This document shows positions 26,281 through 35,919 of a DNA stretch of 64,000 bases, piece by piece. The stretch comes from Ignavibacteria bacterium (GTDB lineage Bacteria > Bacteroidota > Ignavibacteria > Kapaibacteriales > UBA4661): assembly GCA_013298775.1 (NCBI GenBank), contig JAAFIV010000017.1, forward strand, positions 1 through 64,000. The letters are read 5' to 3'. Within the stretch, counting starts at the first letter, position 1; the number at the start of each line of letters is the position of its first letter. The notes beneath the pieces are model-generated. The model worked only from the letters and a program-made list of their open reading frames with translations. It searched no databases and was not told the origin of the DNA. The translations under genes were made by a program, and so were the position numbers.

Positions 26281-27108
26281 TCAAAACTCTTTCCGCGAAA
26301 ATGAAAACGCTGAAAGCCCGAAGAACACAAGCGCGTAGGCGAGCGAGTTGTAGTACGGAACGGTATTGGTAACGGTTTTTTCTTGGACGATATTGCTCGT
26401 AATCTGCGCCATATCTGCCACTTGCGGTGTGGTGTGATAGACGAGCGTAATCATGCTGCGCCAAAAATCGCTCGTAACGGCTTGGAACATGAGTTCTTCG
26501 CGGCTAAAGAGAAGCGGGCTGGCAGTATAAACAATCAAAAAGCAAATAACCATGCCGCTTACCGACGAGCGCGATTGAATCCCAACATACACCAACACGC
26601 CATACAAGCCCAAAAACGTTGCAATCAGTGGCACAAGCGAAAGCATATAGCCAGTCGTCCACACGCCCGTTGCAATCGAAATAATACTCCACGAACCCAG
26701 CATGAAATAGAGCGTCAGCACTAACACAACCGCAAAGCCGCCTAGAACCTTGCCAAAAAGTAAGGTTACACGCGAAAGCGGCTTGGAGAGGAGCAAATCA
26801 ATCACGCCTTTGGTCATCATGTTTGGCACCATGTCGGAGGTGATGATAATTGCCAAAATGAGCGCGGCATTGAAAAATGCAAAGCTAATACCGCTTTGCA
26901 GCGAGCGCAATTTCTCGCGGAGTGCCACGCCAAGCGGGTCATCGGGCGTGGGTTGGAGATTTTGGATCTGCTCCTGAAAGCCAGAACTGAAGCAGTATGC
27001 CGCCAGAATTACTAGCCCGATAGTGGAAATAATTGCGAAAACAATAAACACCTTTTTTGAGAGTGCTTCCAAAAATGTTTCGCGGATGAGAGCGTAAATT
27101 TTAATCAT
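26281..27108 (-). CDS. ABC-2 type exporter permease
   Basis: 275 residues with six predicted membrane helices (for example IVFAIISTIGLVILAAYCF and VLVLTLYFMLGSWSIISIA). The segment MVPNMMTKGVIDLLLSKPLSR is typical of the ABC2_membrane_2/NosY-like permeases that pair with single-domain ATPases. The ATPase gene lies upstream on the same strand, with a 154-bp mobile element in between. The substrate is unknown; such pairs export drugs, lipids or ions, or serve in copper-enzyme assembly. Confidence 0.85.
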   Translation of the reverse strand: MIKIYALIRETFLEALSKKVFIVFAIISTIGLVILAAYCFSSGFQEQIQNLQPTPDDPLGVALREKLRSLQSGISFAFFNAALILAIIITSDMVPNMMTKGVIDLLLSKPLSRVTLLFGKVLGGFAVVLVLTLYFMLGSWSIISIATGVWTTGYMLSLVPLIATFLGLYGVLVYVGIQSRSSVSGMVICFLIVYTASPLLFSREELMFQAVTSDFWRSMITLVYHTTPQVADMAQITSNIVQEKTVTNTVPYYNSLAYALVFFGLSAFSFSRKEF

Positions 27109-27212
27109 TTGTTCGTTTTAGTTGCTTGGTTGCTTAGTTACTTGGTCATTGATGGAGAGCGAGATTTTGCGAGGCTTTTCAGCCTTGATTCCTTTGCTCT
27201 TATCCTTTTATT

Positions 27213-27366
27213 GTAAATGGTCTCTGGTCATTCCGTCGGGCGGCTGAGGAGTGCGTGAACGCTGCCGTCCGGCGGGTTTGTCGCTTGCACAGCACTCGCC
27301 GGATGGCTACTGCGCTCGTGATAACAGCCGCCCGACGAGACGATATTCTGAATTCTGACCAGTTAC
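27213..27366. mobile_element. MITE-like element between ABC ATPase and permease genes
   Basis: Ends GTAAATGGTC and CTGACCAGTTAC match the GTAACTGGTCAG family. The core is a GC-rich palindrome unlike the other members: CGTCGGGCGGCTG (27232-27244) against CAGCCGCCCGACG, with an inner GCCGTCCGGCGGG pair. No clear target duplication remains. Adjacent low-complexity sequence (TTGCTTGGTTGCTTAGTTAC, 27122-27141) lies on the permease side. Confidence 0.7.
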
Positions 27367-27376
27367 CTTGTTTGCT

Positions 27377-28312
27377 TTACTTGCTTTCCGGGCGCAGCAA
27401 TTCTTGGCTTTCCTGCATGAGTTCGATGAAAATTTCTTCCAAAGAACTGCGTTTCGGTACAATCGTTTCGATAAAACAACCTGCCGCACGGAGCGCGTCA
27501 ATGCTGGTGTTCAGCGCATTTGGATTTGCCGCTTCAATTTCCACTTCGCGGGTTTGCGCGTTGTAGTTGAGCATTCCCTGAACACCATTCGGTGGTGTGC
27601 CGCCAGAGAGCGTAATCACGTGAACGCCCTGTGTTTGCGTGAGTTCCTGCGTATTTCCCGCCTTCACAACCACGCCTTTGCGCATGATTGCGACGCGGTC
27701 GGTGATAAGTTCCACTTCGGAAAGCAAGTGCGAATTCACAAAAATCGTTGTACCTTCATTTTTCACAATCTCCAGAATGCCGCGTATTTCCTTGCGTCCA
27801 ACGGGGTCAATGCCGTCGGTTGGTTCGTCGAGGAAGAGCAGTTTTGGGTGATTGAGCAATGCTTGTGCAAGCCCGATACGCTGCATCATGCCTTTAGAGT
27901 ACCGTTGAATCTTGAGTTTGCGCCATTCACTCATGTTTACAAATTCCAGCACTTCGTCAATGCGCTTGCCGAGAGTTTTTCCCGACAAACCGCCCAAATT
28001 GCCGTAGAATTCCAGCATTTGCTGACCGCTTAAATAGAGCGGAAAACGGTGATTTTCGGGAAGATAGCCAATGAGCGTTTTTGCCTTCAGCGAGCCAATT
28101 TTCTCGCCTAAGATGGAGCATTCACCAGAGGTTGGCGCGATAATGCCGAGCATCAGTTTAATGAGCGTTGTTTTTCCTGCGCCATTCGGACCGAGCAAAC
28201 CAAAGATTTCACCTTGCTGAATGGTCAAATCAATCGGCTTCAAGGCTTCGATGAGTTGTTTTCCGTTGCGATAGGTTTTGGAGATGCCATGTATTTCGAT
28301 ACAAGCTGCCAT
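27377..28312 (-). CDS. ABC transporter ATP-binding protein
   Basis: 311 residues. Walker A GPNGAGKTT, signature YSKGMMQRIGLAQALL, Walker B LLFLDEPTDGIDP and the switch histidine (VNSHLL) are all present, followed by a C-terminal domain of about 90 residues. It belongs to the CcmA/NosF-like exporter class and should energise the permease encoded next downstream. About 268 bases, including a mobile element with strong secondary structure, now separate the two genes, which might uncouple their expression. Confidence 0.92.
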   Translation of the reverse strand: MAACIEIHGISKTYRNGKQLIEALKPIDLTIQQGEIFGLLGPNGAGKTTLIKLMLGIIAPTSGECSILGEKIGSLKAKTLIGYLPENHRFPLYLSGQQMLEFYGNLGGLSGKTLGKRIDEVLEFVNMSEWRKLKIQRYSKGMMQRIGLAQALLNHPKLLFLDEPTDGIDPVGRKEIRGILEIVKNEGTTIFVNSHLLSEVELITDRVAIMRKGVVVKAGNTQELTQTQGVHVITLSGGTPPNGVQGMLNYNAQTREVEIEAANPNALNTSIDALRAAGCFIETIVPKRSSLEEIFIELMQESQELLRPESK

Positions 28313-28387
28313 GCGGTTTGTGGGGTGGTGTGAGAGATTTTGAGTAAGTTTTATTGTACGTGTTCGCGTCTCACAGCAATTTCACTC

Positions 28388-28497
28388 ATTCGCCCCCTTG
28401 ATAAAGGGGGAACGGGGGATTTGCCACGTGAAACGAAAGATTTGAAGCGGTGTTGAACCGTTTAATCCCCCGTTCCCCCTTTATCAAGGGGGCGAAT
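28388..28497. repeat. Long perfect inverted repeat (34-bp arms)
   Basis: The arms 28388-28421 and 28464-28497 are perfect complements (beginning ATTCGCCCCCTTGATAAAGG), with a 42-base loop. Each arm itself contains an internal CCCCCTTGATAAAGGGGG palindrome. It lies between mazG and the ABC ATPase gene, both on the minus strand. Non-coding and able to extrude a cruciform; MITE-like. Confidence 0.88.
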
Positions 28498-28524
28498 CGG
28501 GCAGCGTTCTGTGTCGTCGAATAG

Positions 28525-29382
28525 TTATGCGCTTCTTTGCTTTTCCTCGCGCTTTGCCTGATTCCACAGTTCGTCCATTTCCTGAAGCGACATAGCGTCG
28601 AGGCGGCGTGATTGCTCGGTAGCAAGCTCTTCGATGCGTTGAAAACGGCGCATAAATTTTGCGTTGGCGTTTTGCAAGGCTTGTTCGGCGTTTACTTTCA
28701 GAAAGCGCGAAGCATTCACGAGGGCGAAGAGCGCGTCGCCAAATTCTTCTTCAATGTTGGCGCGGTCGTTGGCGGCGCGAGCAACGCGGAGTTCGGCAAA
28801 TTCTTCGGCAACTTTTTCGAGTGCGCCTTCGGCATCTTGCCAATCAAAACCAATCGCCGCAACTTTTTCTTGAATCCGCGTTGCACGCAAAAGTGCGGGC
28901 AAATGCTTAGGAACGCCTTCCAGCACGGATTTCCGTCCTTCGCGCATTTTGATTTGCTCCCAATTTCGTTTCACATCTTCTGCCGAATCCACATCCGAAA
29001 CATTGCCAAAGACGTGTGGATGCCGTGTTACGAGCTTGTCAAATTCGCGGCGCAAAATTTCTTTCATCGAAAAGGCGGATGTTTCCTCAGCAATGACCGC
29101 ATTCATCACAACGTGGAGCAGAATATCGCCAAATTCTTTCGCCATTTCCGCGTTATCGCTTGCTTCGACGGCATCAATAGTTTCATAGACTTCTTCCAAA
29201 AGCAAGGGCGTAAGCGAAGTGTGGGTTTGCTTTCTATCCCAAGGGCATTCTACGCGGAGAATGCGCACCAAATCAAGAAACGCACGGAAATACTCGGCTT
29301 CGTCCTCTGGCGCGTGAATGACGGGAACAGCGCGGGGAAGCGTGGTTGCGTATTGTGTTTCCGTATTGCTTGTTTGTGCCAT
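28525..29382 (-). CDS. mazG: Nucleoside triphosphate pyrophosphohydrolase MazG
   Basis: 285 residues with two all-alpha MazG domains. The first contains ECPWDRKQTHTSL and LLEEVYETIDAVE with EFGDILLH (the EExxE...ExxD magnesium site). The second contains VAEEFAELRVARA with EEFGDALF. The enzyme hydrolyses NTPs to NMPs and cleans damaged nucleotides or lowers ppGpp under starvation. Start MAQTSNTETQ at 29382. The C-terminal tail is lysine/glutamate-rich. Confidence 0.92.
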   Translation of the reverse strand: MAQTSNTETQYATTLPRAVPVIHAPEDEAEYFRAFLDLVRILRVECPWDRKQTHTSLTPLLLEEVYETIDAVEASDNAEMAKEFGDILLHVVMNAVIAEETSAFSMKEILRREFDKLVTRHPHVFGNVSDVDSAEDVKRNWEQIKMREGRKSVLEGVPKHLPALLRATRIQEKVAAIGFDWQDAEGALEKVAEEFAELRVARAANDRANIEEEFGDALFALVNASRFLKVNAEQALQNANAKFMRRFQRIEELATEQSRRLDAMSLQEMDELWNQAKREEKQRSA

Positions 29383-29482
29383 AATGCTTTTGGTGGTATG
29401 AAAAATGCGCCGCAATGTACGAACAAGTGTTGTTTTTCACAACTTTTTCAATCTTGTGTGTGTTCAATCTTGTGTGTGCTTT

Positions 29483-29525
29483 TCCGTGAAACCCGTTCTA
29501 CCGTTAAGAAACGGTAGGACGGGAA
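29483..29525. repeat. CCCGTTCTACC palindrome
   Basis: Contains GAAACCCGTTCTACCGTTAA followed by GAAACGGTAGGACGGGAAG. The same core (AACGGGTTTC, AACCCGTTCTACG, GTAGGACGG) lies inside the element at 51657-51800, where it is enclosed by GTAACTGGTCAG-type ends absent here. Confidence 0.65.
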
Positions 29526-29578
29526 GATGAAGGACTGAGCAGTTATTCTCAATGATTTTTTTATTTCCACATTATTAC

Positions 29579-29609
29579 TTGACTTTGACAAAAAATACAT
29601 TTAATTTTG
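29579..29609 (+). promoter_or_regulatory. Bacteroidetes-type promoter of groES-groEL
   Basis: TTG at 29579-29581, a 20-base spacer and TAATTTTG at 29602-29609. Its spacing equals that of the ccmF promoter. The CIRCE operator begins 15 bases downstream, covering the expected transcription start region. Confidence 0.75.
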
Positions 29610-29623
29610 CAACGCAATTTGAA

Positions 29624-29650
29624 TTAGCACTCTACACAAGAGAGTGCTAA
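29624..29650 (+). promoter_or_regulatory. CIRCE operator (HrcA binding site)
   Basis: TTAGCACTC, nine bases, GAGTGCTAA: a perfect match to the CIRCE consensus. It predicts heat-inducible control of groESL by the repressor HrcA. No hrcA gene is in the window. Confidence 0.97.
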
Positions 29651-29759
29651 CAATATCAGAAATGCTTCTGCGTCTTTAGGTTTGTTCGATTGTCATTCAT
29701 TCGTTGATTTCCATTCCACAATTCTTTTCATTTTTACTTTATTTCGGAGGTTCATAACC

Positions 29760-30047
29760 ATGCCATTAACACCATTGCATGACCGCGTAATTGTGCGTGC
29801 AGCACAAGCAGAAGATGTCACCAAAGGCGGCATCATTCTTCCCGACACCGCAAAAGAAAAGCCACAACAAGGTGAAGTTCTTGCTGTTGGTCCGGGCAAA
29901 GTCGGCGACGACGGAAAAACAATTTCTATGCAAGTAAAATCAGGCGACAAAGTTCTCTACGGAAAATACTCCGGTACAGAGGTCAGCATTGACGGCGAAG
30001 ATGTGCTTATCATGCGCGAAACTGATATTTTTGCGGTGATTAAGTAA
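29760..30047 (+). CDS. groES: Co-chaperonin GroES
   Basis: 95 residues. The opening [21 protein letters not shown], the mobile loop [18 protein letters not shown] and the [16 protein letters not shown] end are canonical. The GroES heptamer caps the GroEL ring during ATP-driven protein folding in the cytoplasm. CGGAGG lies nine bases before the ATG, one of the few strong Shine-Dalgarno sites here. It sits under a CIRCE-controlled promoter with groEL 82 bases downstream. Confidence 0.97.
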   Translation: MPLTPLHDRVIVRAAQAEDVTKGGIILPDTAKEKPQQGEVLAVGPGKVGDDGKTISMQVKSGDKVLYGKYSGTEVSIDGEDVLIMRETDIFAVIK

Positions 30048-30117
30048 TCAGCACTCAAGCGATTTGTCTGCTCACGTATTGAGCATTGTAATTCAACACC
30101 TACCATTCAAAACTTAA

Positions 30118-31758
<1,641 letters not shown>

Positions 31759-31832
31759 AAAAGGATGAAGTATGAAATATGAGAGCTGAAATTTTAGCTT
31801 GAGGCTTTTGTACTTTGTTCCTTGAAAAATGG

Positions 31833-31868
31833 AAAACCCCGCATTACAGCTTGTAATGCGGGGTTTTT
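31833..31868. terminator. Bidirectional terminator after groEL
   Basis: AAAACCCCGCATTACA pairs with TGTAATGCGGGGTTTTTT around a short loop. A tracts and T tracts on both sides make it usable by groEL and by the convergent gene ending at 31893. Confidence 0.92.
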
Positions 31869-31892
31869 TGTTGTTATGTTTTTGGCTTGTTT

Positions 31893-33794
31893 TTAGCGCA
31901 CAATCATCACGCGCTTGATGGCGGTTTCGCCTTTGTCGGTGGAAAGGGCGAGCAAGTACACCCCTATATTGCGCCCCGTGAAATCAAGCGGCAATTCATG
32001 TTCCCCTGCGGGCAGAACAGGCGTAGGCTCAAGGATTGCAAGGCGTTCACCGTTCAAATTATGTAGGGTCAGCGTGATACTTCGTGCTTCTTGCAGCGTA
32101 AAGCGCACCGTTGCTTGAATGTTTGCTGGATTTGGATAGAGATTCGTAATTTTCAAAACGCCATCGCACGACCGCCACGAATCGAAATAGCCTGCAACTG
32201 CCTTCTTTTCTTCTTCGGTGGGGATTTCGCACGTTGTGGCGTACTTCTTTGCCGTTTCCACTTCGCGCTGCAAGCCCACACGATACCGCTCTGGCAAAAG
32301 CGCGATAAACTCTGGCGCGGGGTCGTACCAAAGCAAGTATTCATCGCCTTCGGAACGTTTTTGCGCTGATTGCACACGAATACCGATGAGCTTGCTGATG
32401 TCGGATTTTTCTTGCTCGAATTGATGTTCAAGTTTTTTCGCTTGCTCTGGAGTTACAAGTTTATCTCTGTACGAACTCCACACTTTTTCATAATTGGCGA
32501 CAACCTGCGCAGAATCTAGCTTCTGTGCTTTTGCTTGCTGCCGTGCAGAATCGGCTTTTGCATGAATTTCCCTCAACACCTGTAAATGCGGTGCATCGGA
32601 AACATCAATCGAATAACGAAAATTATGTCCGTCCGTAACTAAGCGAGGGAAGATATGATGCCGAATTCGCTCAATTTTTTCATGCTCTTGCTGCTGTATA
32701 GAAACAATACTCACCAATCCTGTTTTGCTGATGTTGTGAATGCTATCAGAAATCAAATCTCGCAACGCTTGTTTACCGTTTTCCCACTGAGTAAGCTCCC
32801 ATCTATCAGCAAGCGCCTCTTTCCCTTGCTTGCGAAGAGTGCGAATATACTCCTTAAAAACGCTGTCTGGCATGAGTTTCGGCGTAATGGCAGATTTGAT
32901 GCTGGTTTTCATTTGGTACAAATTCTCATGTGCTTTATCCCAGCCATAAATCCGCAGAATATCCGCCGTATCGCGCTCCACACCTATCTTCCGCAGCTCT
33001 TCATCGCTCAAGGTCAGCATTTGCGCCTTTTCGATACGATTTTTCCCTGTTCGCTCATTCAAACGAAAGTGAAACGGCACACTCACCCAACATGCAACAG
33101 GCTTACCACCTCGCGTAGCGGGTTTCCAATGCGCTGCAAACATTGCCAAAAGTGCCGCAGAATCAAGCACCTTGCCATCGGAATATTCCACAAAAGAGCG
33201 CGGTGAAACTTTGCCATTTGGCAACACCAAACCCCGCACTGTTACTTGCCCTTCGATGCCGAGCCTCTTGTATTCTTCGGGATAATGCGTATGCTTACTA
33301 AGTTCGCTTGCATCCACAAATGGTTCGTTGTCAATCGCTACAACATCGTAGGGCGCGGGAAGGCTGTCAGTGGCTTGGTTACTTGGTTTTTTCGTTACTT
33401 GATTACTCAAGGCTTGGTGCTTGGCTGCTTGGGGCTTCGTTGTTTGAGGTTTGGCTGTTTGTGGCTGTTGTTGAAAGGATTGTGAATGAGATTGTTGAGA
33501 GCGAATAACGCCAGAAGGCTCATTGTTCCTTGTATTTGGGAATATTATGAAAAATGCTATAAGTGCGGCAGTGAGCATGGAAAACATAATCCAACCTTTT
33601 GGGAAAAGAAATGGAGAAAGCATTGAGAAAAATCGCCCCACACTACGAGGAAAGACGCGCTTTCTGCGACGGTGAGCATCGTCGCTGAAAGAGCGCGTTG
33701 CGAGCTTCTCGGCAAGAATGCTGCTCACGTCATTCTTTTGGAGAGGTGCTTGTTCGCGGCGGGCGCGGTCGAAGTATTTGTCAAGATTCGTCAT
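31893..33794 (-). CDS. Fusion: anti-sigma-like N-terminus, membrane helix, TonB C-terminal domain, T9SS sorting domain
   Basis: 633 residues. Residues 1-66 are cytosolic-looking and open NLDKYFDRARREQAPLQKND, like anti-sigma proteins of Bacteroidetes ECF loci. Residues 67-85 form one membrane helix (GWIMFSMLTAALIAFFIIF). A Gln/Pro/Lys-rich linker follows, then a TonB_C-type domain (YPEEYKRLGIEGQVTVRGLV...AHWKPATRGGKPV, about 155-245). A long helical region with an alkaline-type Cys-x32-Cys pair near the end precedes a type A T9SS sorting domain (LYPNPANIQATVRF...GVYLLALSTDKGETAIKRV, about 550-633). The gene follows the ECF sigma gene by 25 bases (or overlaps it if started at 33830). It may be the sigma factor's membrane-bound partner. 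Confidence 0.75.
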   Translation of the reverse strand: MTNLDKYFDRARREQAPLQKNDVSSILAEKLATRSFSDDAHRRRKRVFPRSVGRFFSMLSPFLFPKGWIMFSMLTAALIAFFIIFPNTRNNEPSGVIRSQQSHSQSFQQQPQTAKPQTTKPQAAKHQALSNQVTKKPSNQATDSLPAPYDVVAIDNEPFVDASELSKHTHYPEEYKRLGIEGQVTVRGLVLPNGKVSPRSFVEYSDGKVLDSAALLAMFAAHWKPATRGGKPVACWVSVPFHFRLNERTGKNRIEKAQMLTLSDEELRKIGVERDTADILRIYGWDKAHENLYQMKTSIKSAITPKLMPDSVFKEYIRTLRKQGKEALADRWELTQWENGKQALRDLISDSIHNISKTGLVSIVSIQQQEHEKIERIRHHIFPRLVTDGHNFRYSIDVSDAPHLQVLREIHAKADSARQQAKAQKLDSAQVVANYEKVWSSYRDKLVTPEQAKKLEHQFEQEKSDISKLIGIRVQSAQKRSEGDEYLLWYDPAPEFIALLPERYRVGLQREVETAKKYATTCEIPTEEEKKAVAGYFDSWRSCDGVLKITNLYPNPANIQATVRFTLQEARSITLTLHNLNGERLAILEPTPVLPAGEHELPLDFTGRNIGVYLLALSTDKGETAIKRVMIVR

Positions 33795-33819
33795 TGGTAC
33801 TTGGTTACTTGGTGCTTGG

Positions 33820-34353
33820 TCATTCGTCATTGGTAAGGCGTTTTTTTAGTTGCTCGCGAGCGCGGGTAACACGAGATTTTACGCCAGAGACCGTCCCGCC
33901 TTGTATCTGGCGGATTTCTTCCAGCGAAAGCCCTGCAATTTCAAACAGCGTGATTGCTTCACGCTGTGCTTTGGGGAGTTTTGCTATTGCTTCGTGCAAA
34001 AGAGCAACATCGGCGGAAACGTCGGGCAAAGCCGCATCGGAAGTGCGTTCTGTGACCTTTGTTTCATTGAAAATGCCCCAGAATTTTTGCCGTCGCTTAC
34101 GCTCGTACACAATATTTCGCGCAATCGAAAATAGCCACGATGCTGATGCTTGCTCGTTTTTCAGCGTATCTAATTTTTCAAATGCTCGCAAAAGTACATC
34201 GCCCACAATATCCCGTGCTTCCTCACGGTTGCGCGTGAGGGCATGAACAAAGCGTCCAATGGCTTCGACATGCGGCTCTACAAGTGCGCAAAAGCGAGCG
34301 TGTTGGTTGTTGTCTGCAATCCTAGTGATGGTATGAACGGGTGTTTCGGTCAT
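33820..34353 (-). CDS. ECF (group 4) RNA polymerase sigma factor
   Basis: 177 residues. Sigma-2 region: FVHALTRNREEARDIVGDVLLRAFEKLD and WLFSIARNIVYERKRR. Sigma-4 region: LPKAQREAITLFEIAGLSLEEI with a helix-turn-helix ending VSGVKSRVTRAREQLKKRL. It directs RNA polymerase to a specific stress or cell-surface regulon. The next gene downstream carries an anti-sigma-like cytosolic segment and a membrane helix, so it probably controls this factor. Confidence 0.92.
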   Translation of the reverse strand: MTETPVHTITRIADNNQHARFCALVEPHVEAIGRFVHALTRNREEARDIVGDVLLRAFEKLDTLKNEQASASWLFSIARNIVYERKRRQKFWGIFNETKVTERTSDAALPDVSADVALLHEAIAKLPKAQREAITLFEIAGLSLEEIRQIQGGTVSGVKSRVTRAREQLKKRLTNDE

Positions 34354-34406
34354 GTATCCAAGCGTTCACGGGGCGATTGATGGAAGATTTGTTTTGTTGT
34401 TTGTGT

Positions 34407-34505
34407 AGGACTTTCGCAAAACGCGCTAGTCATACCGACGTAGGTCGGTATCCATCCCGTGTCCAGGTTTCCGATAGATTCCAACATACGTCGGAATGAC
34501 AACGT
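34407..34505. repeat. Dispersed palindromic repeat, GACGTAGGTCGG type
   Basis: Contains GTAGGACTTTCGCAAAACGC followed by CATACCGACGTAGGTCGGTATCC and a second inverted segment GATTCCAACATACGTCGGAATG. The left end resembles the end of the element at 8506-8642 while its palindrome is different. No coding sequence. Confidence 0.6.
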
Positions 34506-34724
34506 TTATGGATGGTTTGTGAATCTTCTATTGCGTTTAGAAGGAAGATGCACAAGCTCCGAAAAAAGTTGCATGCAGAAATTGTTTTTATACGATGTCC
34601 TTTGATACAGAGATTTTTTTTGGAAGAAATAAAAAAATCAGTTATTTTAGCTATTCTTGCGCAGAATTTCTGTCAAGACCAAACTTCGGTGATTTCTTTA
34701 CAACTCGAAAGCATTTTTGCTCCT

Positions 34725-34756
34725 GCTTTTACCCAATTGGTAAAAGCTGTTTTTTT
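34725..34756 (+). terminator. Terminator/attenuator in the rpsF leader
   Basis: GCTTTTACC (34725-34733) pairs with GGTAAAAGC (34739-34747) around CAATT, followed at once by TGTTTTTTT. The structure ends about 30 bases before the rpsF ATG with no gene directly upstream on this strand, so it is placed as a leader attenuator. No S6:S18 leader motif was recognised. Confidence 0.65.
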
Positions 34757-34786
34757 CTCAAACACCCATAGGAGTTTATTCCTTCA

Positions 34787-35215
34787 ATGAATTCAAAATA
34801 CACCTACGAAACGACGATTATCGTCAATGCTGCGCTTGAGGACGCAACTATCGAGCCGATTATCAACAGCACGGTAGAATTTATCCAAAACAATGGCGGT
34901 TCGATTACTACCCTCGACAAATGGGGTCGTCGTCGCCTTGCCTACCCGATTCAAAAAAAGCATAACGGCTTTTATGTGTATGTGATGTATGATGCACCCG
35001 GAACCTTGATTCCACAATTAGAGCGGTATTTCCAATTGGAAGAAAATGTTTTGCGCCATTTGACCTTGAAAATGAATGACCATGCGATTGAATTCCGCAA
35101 GACATTCTTGCAAAATCGCCTTGAGCGCATGACCATTGGCAACGATGCACCTCCTGCGGCGGCAGCTCCGGCAGCAGCAGAAGCCGCGCCAGCAAGCACC
35201 GAAGCGGCTGCATAA
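34787..35215 (+). CDS. rpsF: 30S ribosomal protein S6
   Basis: 142 residues. The core NSKYTYETTIIVNAALEDA, WGRRRLAYPIQKKHNGFYV and LEENVLRHLTLKM is a normal S6. The C-terminus is extended by an alanine-rich tail (about 22 residues). S6 binds 16S rRNA as a dimer with S18. ATAGGAGTTTATTCCTTCA precedes the start. It is followed 71 bases later by rplI with no rpsR or ssb between, although that order is the usual one in bacteria. Confidence 0.95.
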   Translation: MNSKYTYETTIIVNAALEDATIEPIINSTVEFIQNNGGSITTLDKWGRRRLAYPIQKKHNGFYVYVMYDAPGTLIPQLERYFQLEENVLRHLTLKMNDHAIEFRKTFLQNRLERMTIGNDAPPAAAAPAAAEAAPASTEAAA

Positions 35216-35286
35216 TCATTCCGTTCTCGTTCATAATCATACACTCTGAATCATACACCCGAAAACTCAAAGCGAAGGATTCTATC

Positions 35287-35733
35287 ATGAAAATCATTCT
35301 CCGTGAAAATGTTGAGCATTTAGGCACTGTCGGCGAGACGGTTCTTGTCCGCGACGGCTATGCTCGTAACTTCCTTATTCCGCGCGGCTTGGCGTATTAT
35401 GCCTCGCCAAAAGCAATGCGCGTTTTGGAATCTGAGAAAAAGCAATACGAAGCACGTATGGCGAAACTCAAAACCGAAGCCGAACACATTGCCGCACGAC
35501 TTGCCGATACACAAGTATCTATCACGATGCAAGTGGGCGAAGAAGGTCGCCTCTTTGGTAGCGTAACCAATCAAATGATTGCGCAAGAACTCACCGATAA
35601 AGGCTTCAATATCGACCGCCGCACCATCATGCTCGACGAACCGATTAAGAGCATTGGTGAATTTGAAGTGAAAATTAAATTGCATCCCGAAGTTCACGCA
35701 CCGCTTAAAGTCTGGGTTACAAGCGCAGCGTAA
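35287..35733 (+). CDS. rplI: 50S ribosomal protein L9
   Basis: 148 residues. The N-terminal domain KIILRENVEHLGTVGETVLV and RDGYARNFLIPRGLAYYAS is followed by the long connecting helix (MRVLESEKKQYEARMAKLK) and the C-terminal domain (LFGSVTNQMIAQELTDKGF). L9 binds 23S rRNA at the base of the L1 stalk and affects frame maintenance. GAAGGA precedes the ATG. Terminator 36 bases after the stop. Confidence 0.97.
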   Translation: MKIILRENVEHLGTVGETVLVRDGYARNFLIPRGLAYYASPKAMRVLESEKKQYEARMAKLKTEAEHIAARLADTQVSITMQVGEEGRLFGSVTNQMIAQELTDKGFNIDRRTIMLDEPIKSIGEFEVKIKLHPEVHAPLKVWVTSAA

Positions 35734-35768
35734 TCATCCTTTCGGGCAATTTGCACGAATGTAAAAAA

Positions 35769-35803
35769 GAAAGCGGGTACTTGAAAAAAGTATCCGCTTT
35801 TTT
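35769..35803 (+). terminator. Terminator after rplI
   Basis: AAAGCGGGTACTT pairs with AAGTATCCGCTTT (one G-U pair), followed by TTTTTA. It closes the rpsF-rplI transcript. Confidence 0.9.
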
Positions 35804-35919
35804 ATTGGATTTATACGCTGCACAGCCATTCGTCCTTGCAGATATGTCCCATTCCGCCGTATATTCATTGAACATAATGCTCACATAATGCTCAATTATT
35901 CCTACAATTATTACTCACC

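Noticed and set aside
28612-29517. 301-codon plus-strand frame opposite mazG
   Set aside because: Mirror of the genuine MazG reading frame on the other strand; no protein family recognised.
34512-34786. Frame of 92 codons before rpsF
   Set aside because: Overlaps the leader terminator and shows no conserved features; treated as leader RNA.
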